A DNA stretch of 64,000 nucleotides. It comes from Mycolicibacterium sp. TUM20985. Its GTDB lineage: Bacteria; Actinomycetota; Actinomycetes; Mycobacteriales; Mycobacteriaceae. Every line of letters begins with the position of its first letter. The first letter of the stretch is position 1. A program made the position numbers and the translations under genes. The DNA is taken from assembly GCF_030295745.1 (NCBI RefSeq), contig NZ_AP027291.1:1798001-1862000 (forward strand), given 5' to 3'. Under the pieces are notes generated by a model that searched no databases, was not told the DNA's origin, and worked only from the letters and a program-made list of their open reading frames with translations. Below, in pieces: positions 46,381 to 54,839 of this stretch.

Positions 46381-46849
46381 TGAGTCCTCGACCGAGATTG
46401 CGAAGAGGGAATCAGAGGTCCTTCCCTACGGATACGCCTACACCTCGAGTGGGCGGATCTCCGGCGTCACCGAACCCGGTGAGCTGTCGGTGCACTACCC
46501 GTTTCCCGTCAAGGACCTCGTGGTCCTCGACGATGCGTTGAAGTACGGCTCGCGTGCGGCCCAGGCCCGGTTCGCGGTGTACCTCGGCGGACTCGGTGAC
46601 GACACCGCCGCCACGGCCAGGGTGATCTTGGCGAAGGTGCCCACGCCCGACAACGCGGTGCTGCTCGCCGTGTCGCCGAACCAGCGGGCCATCGAAGTGG
46701 TCTACGGCTCCGAGGTCAAGGGCCGCGGAATCGAAGAGGCGGCCCCGTTGGGCGTCTCAGCCGCTGCCGCGTCCTTCGCCGAAGGCAACCTCATCGATGG
46801 GTTGATCAGTGCGGTGCGGGTGCTCAGCGCTGGCGTCTCGCCCCGCTGA
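46367..46849 (+). CDS. DUF5130-type protein, Rv2468c-like
   Basis: A 160-residue soluble-looking protein with a TPM-like alpha/beta pattern ([32 protein letters not shown]). The GTG at 46367 is preferred because the Shine-Dalgarno GGGAGG (46353-46358) is eight bases upstream; the GTG at 46358 would overlap that site. The gene overlaps ctaJ by 14 bases. Function is unknown; position and size match Rv2468c. Confidence 0.8.
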   Translation: MVSGSESSTEIAKRESEVLPYGYAYTSSGRISGVTEPGELSVHYPFPVKDLVVLDDALKYGSRAAQARFAVYLGGLGDDTAATARVILAKVPTPDNAVLLAVSPNQRAIEVVYGSEVKGRGIEEAAPLGVSAAAASFAEGNLIDGLISAVRVLSAGVSPR

Positions 46850-46890
46850 CCGGCACCCTGCACGCTCAGCGACTGCCCCGGAGACGACGA

Positions 46891-46917
46891 AGCCGGTGAC
46901 CTCGGCGGTCACCGGCT
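46891..46917. terminator. strong hairpin between convergent genes, likely bidirectional terminator
   Basis: AGCCGGTGACC and GGTCACCGGCT form an 11-bp perfect inverted repeat with a 5-base TCGGC loop. It sits between the DUF5130 gene ending at 46849 and the small minus-strand gene ending at 46937. No T-run follows, as usual in mycobacteria. Confidence 0.7.
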
Positions 46918-46936
46918 CGGAAGAACTCGTCGTATC

Positions 46937-47077
46937 TCAGGCGTTCGCGTCGTGGCGCTGTGCGATCGCCAGCAGTTCTTCGCGAACCGTCGAGTCGGGA
47001 AGGGCGTAGATCCGCGCGTAGAGGCGGCGCCGGTTCATCGTGCGGGTCAGGTCTTCACGAATCTGCGCGAAGGACAT
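46937..47077 (-). CDS. small basic hypothetical protein with strong RBS
   Basis: A 46-residue protein (MSFAQIREDLTRTMNR, then RRLYARIYALPD) with many Arg residues and a predicted amphipathic helical character. A perfect AAAGGAG lies seven bases before the ATG, much stronger than most RBSs here, and a terminator hairpin lies after its stop. It was found by reading the minus strand between longer genes. No function can be given; it resembles conserved small mycobacterial proteins. Confidence 0.6.
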   Translation of the reverse strand: MSFAQIREDLTRTMNRRRLYARIYALPDSTVREELLAIAQRHDANA

Positions 47078-47297
47078 CGTTTTACTCCTTTGTTGTGCTC
47101 CGGATCACAGAGCAGGGTTTGCTGTGTGCCAGCCGACATGGGATCGTCCTACCGGCTGACTACTCGATGATCCCGTGTTAACTCCATGTAAATCAAGCCC
47201 TGACGTGTGATCTTGCGCTCACTCGGCGCGCTCGAGGCGACGGCGCGTAGCTCCTCGGCCGCGAAAGTTGCCTGAATTGAGCAGGTTGGGACGTTTG

Positions 47298-47672
47298 CTA
47301 GAAGTCCGTCGCAGTCAGGTCGGTTGGTGTCTGCGCGAGTAAATCGGCCCTGATCCGCACATAGCGTTCGAGGAACGCGCGCTCGTCGAGTCGCTTGCGG
47401 CGGAGCCACCCGGTCACCTCGTCGTTGCACTTGCTGGCATTGCAGGCAGCGCAGGCGGGTACGACGTTGTCCACGGTGTACCGCCCACCACGGGAGATCG
47501 CCATGACGCAGTCCCGCTGCAACGGACGATCGGTGGCACCGCAGTAGGCGCAACCGCCCCAGGCCTCCTTGGCGGCGGTCCACTGCGCGGGGGTGAGGTC
47601 GTTCACCACGGCCGCGACGCGTCGGGTCCGTCGGCGCGCGGCACGCGCCCTGCGACTATTGGTGGCCGCCAT
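47298..47672 (-). CDS. HNH endonuclease-family protein
   Basis: A 124-residue HNH protein. The core CAYCGATDRPLQRDCV, ISRGGRYTVDNVVPAC and CNASKCND includes paired Cys for zinc and Asn/His positions of the nuclease motif. The N-terminus is basic (RRARAARRRTRR) and may bind DNA. The ATG at 47672 follows a leaderless-type -10 box. The 220 bases upstream of its 3' end, up to the small gene at 47077, hold no gene I can support. Confidence 0.75.
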   Translation of the reverse strand: MAATNSRRARAARRRTRRVAAVVNDLTPAQWTAAKEAWGGCAYCGATDRPLQRDCVMAISRGGRYTVDNVVPACAACNASKCNDEVTGWLRRKRLDERAFLERYVRIRADLLAQTPTDLTATDF

Positions 47673-47678
47673 GGCGCG

Positions 47679-47684
47679 AGCCTA
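47679..47684 (-). promoter_or_regulatory. predicted leaderless -10 box for the HNH gene
   Basis: On the minus strand TAGGCT matches TANNNT and is six bases from the ATG at 47672. It lies in the short gap after pepN. Confidence 0.42.
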
Positions 47685-47721
47685 GGCGACGAAACGCCGA
47701 AATCCGGTTAGGCCAACCGTC

Positions 47722-50334
47722 TCAGGCGATGTCGAACGCGCGCGCCCGCAGCGCCCGCTCCACTCCTGCCCGTCCCTCTACGACGAGTCGACGCAGCGCA
47801 GGCGGCACCTCACCGGCGAGGAAGGCCTCGGCGGCGTCCAGCCCGGCTTGGCTCACGTCCGACGAGGGATACAGCCCGATCACCACGGTCTGGGCGACCT
47901 CGCTGGATCGCCGCTCCCAGACGCCGAGGATGGCGTCGAAGTACTTGGCGGTGAACGGCTGCAGCAACGCGGCCTGGCCAGGCTGGCCGAACCCGTTGAC
48001 GATGGCTCTGGTGGTGATGTTGGCCAACGTGTCGTCCTCGATCACCTGCTCCCACGCCGCGTTCTTGACCGCTTCCTGCGGGCGTGCGGCCGACGCCGCT
48101 GCCGCGTTGCGCCGTCCGGCAGCGGTCGGGTCACGCTGGGCCTCGGCGTCGATGAACGGTGTGGCCGTTCCGTCGTCGTCGATGTCGCCGCCGGCGGCCA
48201 GCGCGGTCACGATGCGCCACCTGAGGTCGGTGTCGATGGTCAGGCCGGGGAGACCGCTGTCCGCGGGGTCGGTCACAGGCTCTTCGCGCGAGCGCTCATC
48301 GACGTCGAGCAATCCCGCCAACACCGCGGTGTGGCGCAGCGACAACGCCGACGTGCACAGGGCATTCACGTATGCCAGCTGGAAGTCCGAACCCGGCTCG
48401 GCCGCGCGGGCCAACTCGAGGAGCCGGTCGGCGAACGCCGGCCAGCCCTGCGAGCAGGCCCAGTCCGGGTCGGCGTAGGCGTTCAGCGCGGTCTGCGCCT
48501 GCAGCAGCAATCGCTGGGCCACCCCGACCTCGGTCTCGGCCTGCACGCCGCCCTTGACCAGTTCGACGAAGTCGCGGGCCTTCATCTCGGCCTCGCGGGT
48601 CATCTCCCAGGCGGCCGACCACGCGAGCGTGCGCGGCAGGGAGTCGGCGATGTCGGCGACGCGGGTCAACACCGTCTGCAGCGACTCGGGGTCCAAGCGC
48701 AGCGAGCAGTACGTCAGGTCATCGTCGTTGACCAGGATCAGCTGACCCCGCGAAACTCCTTGCAGTGCAGGGACATCAGTGCTCGAACCTTCGACGTCGA
48801 GCTCCTCGCGGTGGGTGCGAACCAGCTTTCCCGAGCCGTCGTCGTCGTAGATGCCGACCGCGAGCCGGTGCACGCGGGTCTCGCCAGCACCCGGCGCCGC
48901 GCCGCTCTGGTTGATCGCGAACCGGGTGAACCGACCGTCGCCGTCGACGTCGAAGTCTGCGCTCAGGGTGTTGAGGCCGGTGGTCTTGAGCCACTGCCGG
49001 CCCCAGTGCGAAAGGTCGCGTCCGGACGACTTCTCCAGCGCGCCAAGCAGATCGCCGAACGTGGCGTTGGCGAACGCGTGGTCGCGGAAGTAGTCACGCA
49101 GGCCGGCGAGGAATGCCTCGAGGCCGACGTACGCGACGAGTTGCTTCAGGACGCTCGCGCCCTTGGCGTAGGTGATGCCGTCGAAGTTGACCTCGACGGC
49201 GTGCAGGTCCGGGATGTCGGCAGCCACCGGGTGGGTCGACGGCAACTGGTCCTGCCGGTACGCCCACGACTTCTCGACGTTGGCGAAGGTGGTCCACGCC
49301 GCGGTGTATTCCGTTGCCTCGCTTTGGCACAACACCGAGGCGAAGGTCGCGAACGACTCATTGAGCCACAGATCGTCCCACCACTGCATCGTGACCAGGT
49401 CGCCGAACCACATGTGCGCCATCTCGTGCAGCACGGTCTCGGCCCGCCGCTCATAGCTGTAGCGCGTGACCTTGCTCCGGAAGACGTAGTCCTCCAGGAA
49501 CGTGACGGCGCCGGCGTTCTCCATGGCGCCCGCGTTGAACTCGGGAACGAACAACTGGTCGTACTTGCCGAAGGCATAGGGCACGCCAAAGTTCTGGTGA
49601 TAGAAGCCGAATCCCTGCTTGGTCTCGGTGAACAAGCGCTCGGCGTCCATGTATTCGGCGAGTGACCCGCGGCAGAAGAGGCCGAGCGGGATGTCGCCGT
49701 GCTCGTCGGTGTAGACGTCGTCCCACCGGGCGTACGGACCGGCGATCAGGGCCACCAGGTAGGTACTCATCCGCGGCGTGGTGGCGAACGTGTGCACTGA
49801 GACATTCCCAGCCGACTCGACGTCACTGGTGGCGCCGTTGGAGATGACCTGCCAGTGCGCGGGCGCGGTGACCGCCACGTCGAAGGTGGCCTTCAGGTCG
49901 GGCTGGTCGAAACACGCGAACATCCGCTTGGCGTCGGCGGTCTCGAACTGCGAGTAGAGGTACACCTCCTCGTCGACCGGGTCGACGAAGCGATGCAGGC
50001 CCTCACCGGTGTTCGAGTAGCGGCAGTCCGCCTCGACGACGAGCACGTTGTGCTCGGCCAGGCCCACCAACGGGATGCCCGTGGCTTCGTCGTAACCAGA
50101 GACGTCGACGTCGATGCCGTTGAGCGTCGCACTGCGCACCGCGTCGGCGGAGATGTCGATGACGGTGTCCGCGCCCACGAGCGCGTCGAACGTCACTGTC
50201 GTCGTCGATCGGAACGTCCGCTCACCAGGCCCGCCGGAGCCATCGGTCAGATCGAGCCCGATCCGGTAGTTGTCGATGGTGAGGAGCGCCGCGCGCTCGG
50301 CCGCCTGGTCGCGGGTGAGGTTGGGAAGTGCCAC
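47722..50334 (-). CDS. pepN: aminopeptidase N
   Basis: An 870-residue M1 zinc metallopeptidase. The exopeptidase motif GAMENAG and the zinc site HEMAHMWFGD followed by NESFATF (18 residues later) are intact. A large ERAP1-like C-terminal domain follows. The GTG at 50334 is chosen because the homologous Rv2467 starts with ALPNLTRDQA and a -10 box is placed eight bases upstream; a longer reading adds 20 residues. It cleaves N-terminal residues from peptides in the cytosol. Confidence 0.94.
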   Translation of the reverse strand: MALPNLTRDQAAERAALLTIDNYRIGLDLTDGSGGPGERTFRSTTTVTFDALVGADTVIDISADAVRSATLNGIDVDVSGYDEATGIPLVGLAEHNVLVVEADCRYSNTGEGLHRFVDPVDEEVYLYSQFETADAKRMFACFDQPDLKATFDVAVTAPAHWQVISNGATSDVESAGNVSVHTFATTPRMSTYLVALIAGPYARWDDVYTDEHGDIPLGLFCRGSLAEYMDAERLFTETKQGFGFYHQNFGVPYAFGKYDQLFVPEFNAGAMENAGAVTFLEDYVFRSKVTRYSYERRAETVLHEMAHMWFGDLVTMQWWDDLWLNESFATFASVLCQSEATEYTAAWTTFANVEKSWAYRQDQLPSTHPVAADIPDLHAVEVNFDGITYAKGASVLKQLVAYVGLEAFLAGLRDYFRDHAFANATFGDLLGALEKSSGRDLSHWGRQWLKTTGLNTLSADFDVDGDGRFTRFAINQSGAAPGAGETRVHRLAVGIYDDDGSGKLVRTHREELDVEGSSTDVPALQGVSRGQLILVNDDDLTYCSLRLDPESLQTVLTRVADIADSLPRTLAWSAAWEMTREAEMKARDFVELVKGGVQAETEVGVAQRLLLQAQTALNAYADPDWACSQGWPAFADRLLELARAAEPGSDFQLAYVNALCTSALSLRHTAVLAGLLDVDERSREEPVTDPADSGLPGLTIDTDLRWRIVTALAAGGDIDDDGTATPFIDAEAQRDPTAAGRRNAAAASAARPQEAVKNAAWEQVIEDDTLANITTRAIVNGFGQPGQAALLQPFTAKYFDAILGVWERRSSEVAQTVVIGLYPSSDVSQAGLDAAEAFLAGEVPPALRRLVVEGRAGVERALRARAFDIA

Positions 50335-50342
50335 GTCGAACA

Positions 50343-50348
50343 ACACTA
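50343..50348 (-). promoter_or_regulatory. predicted leaderless -10 box for pepN
   Basis: On the minus strand TAGTGT matches TANNNT and ends eight bases before the pepN GTG. No Shine-Dalgarno sequence is visible. Confidence 0.42.
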
Positions 50349-50362
50349 GCCGGGGTCCGACC

Positions 50363-50576
50363 TGCACCCGCGTCGTCAACCGACACCGGGCCAACGCCGT
50401 CGGCCTGCGGCCGGAGACGTGGGCGGCGTTCGCGCGGGTCTACCGGCCCTTGGGGCGAGCACGTCGCCCGCAGCGCCGCGCATCTCGACGAGCCGACCCG
50501 AGCGGCCGTCATCGTTGCGCTCGACGCGATGGCCGGCGCGTTCGACACGGTGCGGGCCGCCGTTGACGGTGAGTAG
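50363..50576 (+). pseudogene. frameshifted remnant of a short regulator-like protein
   Basis: Two frames join naturally: [18 protein letters not shown] in one and [19 protein letters not shown] in another, with the break at a GGGG run at 50452-50455. Removing one G gives a single continuous frame through to TAG at 50574-50576. The tail looks helical, perhaps the C-terminal helices of a MarR-type protein, but only about 70 residues remain and no start is credible. A sequencing error is possible; a decayed gene next to pepN is also possible. Confidence 0.35.
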
Positions 50577-50655
50577 ACGCAAAACGGGAACACAGTCGGG
50601 GAGTGCATGGTTACGCCAGACGGAAGTCTGTCCCCGTGCCTCCCGAGAGGATCTG

Positions 50656-51279
50656 ATGATGGCCAAGAAGGATGTCGCCGGTTTCTGGTTCGACCCCCTG
50701 TGCCCGTGGTGCTGGATCACCTCACGGTGGATCCTCGAGGTCGAGAAGGTGCGTGACATCGACGTCGAGTGGCACGTCATGAGCCTTGCGGTGCTCAACG
50801 AGGGGCGCGACCTGCCCGACGAGTACAAGGAAATGATGAAGACCGCGTGGGGCCCCGTCCGGGTCGCGATCGCAGCCGAGCAGGCCAGGGGCAGTGAGAT
50901 CCTCGCGCCGCTATATACCGCTATGGGCAGCAGGATTCACGACCAGGGCTACCGCGAGTCCGATCCCGACTTCTCCTGGGTGATCCTCGAGTCGCTCGAA
51001 GAGGTGGGATTGCCCGCCGAGCTCGCCGAAGCCGCTACCAGCGAGAAGTTCGACGACACCCTCCGCAAGAGCCACCACGCCGGGATGGACGCGGTCGGCG
51101 ATGACGTCGGCACGCCCACGATCCACGTCAACGGCGTGGCGTTCTTCGGCCCCGTGCTGTCGCGCATCCCGCGCGGCGAGGAGGCGGGCAAGCTGTGGGA
51201 CGCGTCGGTGACCTTCGCGGCGTATCCGCACTTCTTCGAGCTGAAGCGCACCCGGCACGAGTCGCCCGAGTTCGACTGA
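50656..51279 (+). CDS. DsbA-family oxidoreductase, mycothiol-dependent (Rv2466c-like)
   Basis: A 207-residue DsbA-like thioredoxin-fold protein without a signal peptide, so it is cytoplasmic. The active site CPWC lies in [14 protein letters not shown] near residues 16-29, and the cis-Pro segment GTPTIHVNG is near 153. It is nearly co-linear with M. tuberculosis Rv2466c, a mycothiol-dependent reductase of oxidative stress. Two ATGs (50656, 50659) are possible; the first is used here, following GAGAGG. Confidence 0.92.
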   Translation: MMAKKDVAGFWFDPLCPWCWITSRWILEVEKVRDIDVEWHVMSLAVLNEGRDLPDEYKEMMKTAWGPVRVAIAAEQARGSEILAPLYTAMGSRIHDQGYRESDPDFSWVILESLEEVGLPAELAEAATSEKFDDTLRKSHHAGMDAVGDDVGTPTIHVNGVAFFGPVLSRIPRGEEAGKLWDASVTFAAYPHFFELKRTRHESPEFD

Positions 51280-51296
51280 CGCGCCTCGGGTCAGCG

Positions 51297-52877
51297 TCAG
51301 GCGACGGTGAAGATGATCGACTGCCATCCGGTCGAACCGTCCGGCACGGGCCCGGGGTTGATCAGCCGGAGGCGTTCCTGCGCTTGGGGCACGCCGTCCC
51401 CGTCGTAGGCGCGGCAGGTCACGGTGTGCTGCCCGGGTGACAGCGGGGTCGTCAGCCGGAACATGCGCCACGTGTAGGGATTCACCTCGGTGGCCAGTTC
51501 GGCGGGGCGCCAGTCCGTCGAGTCGAACTTGATCTCGACACGGCTGATTCCACGGCCCTGCGCCCACGCCGTGCCAGCGATCGTGACCTCGGGCCCGGAC
51601 ACCTGTTGGAACGATCCGGGTGCGTCGATGCGCGAGGAGATCTTGATGGGGACGACGCCGGGTGGCTGGCCGTCCCAGCCCCTCTCCACCCAGTACGGCT
51701 TGACGTCGTAGGTCGCCAGTTCCAGCTCCTCGACCCACTTCGTGGCCGACACGTACCCGTAGAGACCGGGGACGACGGTGCGCATCGGGAAACCGTGTTC
51801 GGGCAACAGCGGTTCCCGGTTCATGCCGATCGCGAGCATCGCGTCCTTGCCCGTGGCGCGCAGGAGGTCCAGCGGGGTGCCGAGGGTGAAACCGTCGGCG
51901 GAGTGCCCGACCAACTGCTGCGCCCCGCCCTTAACCCCGGCGCGGTCGAGCAGGTCCAGCAGCGGCACGCCGATGAAGTTGGCCGTCGAGACGTAGGGCC
52001 CGCCGACCTCGTTCGAGACGCACGTCATCGTGATCGTCTTCTCCACCAACGACATCGAACGGATGTCGTCGAAGCTGAACTCGAGCGGCTCGTCGACCAT
52101 TCCCGAGATGCGCAGCGTCGCGTCCTCGGCCCGCAGCTGTGGCACCTCGAGGTTGATGTCGATGCGGTAGAAGTCCGCCACGGGCGTGATGAACGTCGGT
52201 GTCCCGAGTTCGGGGAAGGCCGCGCCGTTGGGGATCGCGGGGGCGGGCGTCGTCGGGACGAGGGCGCCGACACCGCGCCGGGACGCCGCCACGTCGATCC
52301 GTCGCGTCAACGCGACACCCCCGGCGCCTGCGACGAGAGCGCCGAGCGCGGCCACCACCGATCCGAGCACGAAGCGTCGCCGTCCCAGCGAGGCGCGGGG
52401 CGCCTGCTCCGCGTCGGGTTCGACGGACGCCGGCCGTGGCCGCGCGAGCCGGTGCAACCACCAGAACGTCCCCACTCCGGCGACCACCGAGGCCGCGGGA
52501 GCCAGCAGGCTCAACGAGCCGGTCGATTGTTCGTGCACGGCAAGCGCACCTGCGAGTCCTACGACCACCACGGCGATCACCCCCGGCACCGGGCTGCGCC
52601 GGGAGATGAGCCCGACGCCGATACCGACGAGCGCAAGCACCACAGCCATGCCGATGAGGAGGGCGGGCTTGTCGTTGGTCCCGAAATTCTCCACGGCGAA
52701 GTTCTTCAACGACGTGGGTGTGCGGTCGATGAAGGCGTTGCCGACCGCGAAGAACGGCGACGCCGCCGGCAGTAGAAGCGCCCCCGCCATCAGGTGCCCA
52801 GCACCCAGAGCAGCGGTGACCGCGAGGAATCCGGCGGCTGCGGCCCGGGCTGCGGGCAGGTGCGACGTCGTGGTCAT
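51297..52877 (-). CDS. membrane-anchored molybdopterin-dependent oxidoreductase (sulfite oxidase fold)
   Basis: A 526-residue protein. About five transmembrane helices (about 10-200) come first, followed by a sulfite-oxidase-type Moco domain (about 230-410) with the ligand Cys in TMTCVSNEVGG and a C-terminal dimerisation domain (about 420-515). It looks like Rv0218 of M. tuberculosis. A twin-arginine signal is not obvious; the LGRRRFVLGS stretch before the last helix resembles a Tat-like motif. Substrate is unknown. It stands alone, with nothing on the same strand nearby. Confidence 0.83.
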   Translation of the reverse strand: MTTTSHLPAARAAAAGFLAVTAALGAGHLMAGALLLPAASPFFAVGNAFIDRTPTSLKNFAVENFGTNDKPALLIGMAVVLALVGIGVGLISRRSPVPGVIAVVVVGLAGALAVHEQSTGSLSLLAPAASVVAGVGTFWWLHRLARPRPASVEPDAEQAPRASLGRRRFVLGSVVAALGALVAGAGGVALTRRIDVAASRRGVGALVPTTPAPAIPNGAAFPELGTPTFITPVADFYRIDINLEVPQLRAEDATLRISGMVDEPLEFSFDDIRSMSLVEKTITMTCVSNEVGGPYVSTANFIGVPLLDLLDRAGVKGGAQQLVGHSADGFTLGTPLDLLRATGKDAMLAIGMNREPLLPEHGFPMRTVVPGLYGYVSATKWVEELELATYDVKPYWVERGWDGQPPGVVPIKISSRIDAPGSFQQVSGPEVTIAGTAWAQGRGISRVEIKFDSTDWRPAELATEVNPYTWRMFRLTTPLSPGQHTVTCRAYDGDGVPQAQERLRLINPGPVPDGSTGWQSIIFTVA

Positions 52878-52967
52878 GACAGTGATTCGTTGCTGAGGCT
52901 CCTTCGGACGTCAATCCAGAGCTCGATTCCGGTTGCGGAGAGGCGCACCTCGGGCGACGGTGTACCC

Positions 52968-54374
52968 ATGACGACGGCCGAGCCCACCACTGACGGTTCC
53001 TACCGCGACAAGATCGTCGCGGTCGAACCAGGCGGAAACGAGTTCATCGCCGAGGCCGATCGCCACGGCAAGCCGAGCCAGCTGTTCTGGACGTGGACGT
53101 CGCCCAACCTCGAGTTCGCGACGATCTTCGTCGGGATGCTGGCGGTCCTGGCGTTCGGGATGAGCTTCTGGCAAGCGGTCGTCGGCATTGCAATCGGCAC
53201 CGGGCTCGGGGCGATCGCGCACTTCCTGCTGTCCGCGCGCGGTCCACTGCACGGCGTCCCGCAGATGGTGCTCGGCCGGATGGCGTTCGGCTTCAAGGGC
53301 AATGCCGTGCCCTCGGTGCTGATGTCGGTGACCGCCGGCGTCGGCTGGTTCGCCACGAACAGTGTCAGCGGCGCTTTCGCGCTCTCGACGCTGTTCGGCT
53401 TCGGACCTCTGGTGGGCCTGATCATCATCGTGCTGCTGCAGACCGGGTTCGCCTTCTTCGGTCACAACCTGGTGCAGGCGTTCGAGAAGTACTCGTTCCC
53501 GTTGCTCGCGGTGGTCTTCATCGCCGCCTCCGCGGCCATCTTCATGCACGCCGACCTCGGTGCGCCCGTGGGCGCCGGTGGCGTCGGCGGCATGGGCGGC
53601 TTCCTGCTCACGGTCGGCACGTCATTCGGCTACGCGGCGGGCTGGACCCCGTACGCCGCCGACTACACCCGGTACCTGCCGTCGACCGTCTCCACGGCGC
53701 GCACCGGCATGTTCGCGTCCGCAGGGCTGTTCATCTCGTGCTTCGTGCTCGAGATCGTCGGCGCGGCATCGGTGACCACCGGTGAGGCCAACCTCGGCGA
53801 TCCGACCGGATCGTTCACCAGCGAGCTGGCCTCACCCCTGGCCAAGGCGACGCTGCTGGCGATCGCGATCGGCGCCATCGCCGCCAATTCGATCAACATC
53901 TATTCCGGCGCAATGGCTTTCGTGACGATCGGGATCAAGCTGCCCGCGCACGTGGCCCGAGCCCTGGTCACGGTGTTCTTCGGGGTCGCTGGGTTCCTGA
54001 TCGCCTGGTGGGCGCTCCCGGACGCCGCCCACAGCTACGAGGCCTTCCTCTTGATCATCGCCTACTGGATCGGGCCGTGGCTGGGCGTCGTCTTCGCCGA
54101 CCAGTACCTGCGGCGCGGCCAGAAGATCGCCGGGTACCTGTATGACCGTTCCTACGCCAACTGGGGTGGGTTGGCGTCGTTCCTCTTCGGGCTCATCGTG
54201 TCGGTGCTGCTGTTCTCCAACCAGGAGAAGTTCGTCGGTCTGGTGGCGAAGGGCTTACCGGAACTCGGGGACATCACGTTCTTCGTCGGCTTCGTGCTGG
54301 CCGGAGGGGCGTACCTGTTGGTCTGCCGCTCCAAGATCGCAGCCGAGCGCGCCCTCGCCACCACATCCGTATGA
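52968..54374 (+). CDS. NCS1-family nucleobase permease
   Basis: A 468-residue membrane transporter with about 12 helices, of the NCS1 (CodB-type) family that carries cytosine, purines or allantoin. The ATG at 52968 is chosen over readings that run into the divergent gene. The stop overlaps the deaminase ATG by four bases. Uptake of cytosine or a related pyrimidine is the likely role, because a cytosine deaminase gene follows directly. The second helix-rich block includes GFAFFGHNLVQAFEKY. Confidence 0.85.
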   Translation: MTTAEPTTDGSYRDKIVAVEPGGNEFIAEADRHGKPSQLFWTWTSPNLEFATIFVGMLAVLAFGMSFWQAVVGIAIGTGLGAIAHFLLSARGPLHGVPQMVLGRMAFGFKGNAVPSVLMSVTAGVGWFATNSVSGAFALSTLFGFGPLVGLIIIVLLQTGFAFFGHNLVQAFEKYSFPLLAVVFIAASAAIFMHADLGAPVGAGGVGGMGGFLLTVGTSFGYAAGWTPYAADYTRYLPSTVSTARTGMFASAGLFISCFVLEIVGAASVTTGEANLGDPTGSFTSELASPLAKATLLAIAIGAIAANSINIYSGAMAFVTIGIKLPAHVARALVTVFFGVAGFLIAWWALPDAAHSYEAFLLIIAYWIGPWLGVVFADQYLRRGQKIAGYLYDRSYANWGGLASFLFGLIVSVLLFSNQEKFVGLVAKGLPELGDITFFVGFVLAGGAYLLVCRSKIAAERALATTSV

Positions 54375-54811
54375 CGCCGCAGGAAATGCTCGACGTTGCC
54401 GTCGAGGAGGCTCGAAAGGGTTTGGCGGAGGGCGGTATTCCCATCGGCGCCGCACTCTTTCGCGCCGATGGCGTCCTGCTGGGCAGCGGCCACAACCGGC
54501 GGGTGCAGGACGACGACCCGTCGGTACACGGGGAGACCGACGCCTTCCGCAGAGCGGGTCGCCAACGTGACTACCGGTCAACGATCATGGTGACGACGCT
54601 CTCGCCCTGCTGGTATTGCAGTGGTCTGGTGCGACAGTTCAACATCGGCGCCATCGTCATCGGCGAGGCGCAGACGTTCAGCGGCGGGCATGATTGGCTG
54701 GCCGAGAACGGCGTCGCCGTCACGCTTCTCGAAGATCAGCGCTGTATCGGGATGATGACGGACTTCATCGCGGCGCAGCCGGAGCTGTGGTTGGAGGACA
54801 TCGGGGAATGA
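54371..54811 (+). CDS. cytosine deaminase-like zinc deaminase
   Basis: A 146-residue cytidine/deoxycytidylate deaminase-fold protein. The zinc motif is VHGETDAF (His, Glu) and SPCWYCSG (PCxxC), and TTLSPC and FSGGHDWL are close to yeast Fcy1-type cytosine deaminase. The size fits Fcy1 (158), not the large CodA enzyme. It is overlapped by the permease gene and followed by an oxygenase gene, so deamination of imported cytosine to uracil is likely. Guanine deaminase is a less likely alternative. Confidence 0.82.
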   Translation: MTPQEMLDVAVEEARKGLAEGGIPIGAALFRADGVLLGSGHNRRVQDDDPSVHGETDAFRRAGRQRDYRSTIMVTTLSPCWYCSGLVRQFNIGAIVIGEAQTFSGGHDWLAENGVAVTLLEDQRCIGMMTDFIAAQPELWLEDIGE

Positions 54812-54839
54812 TCGGGTGGGCGAAGCTGGATGGGCGACG

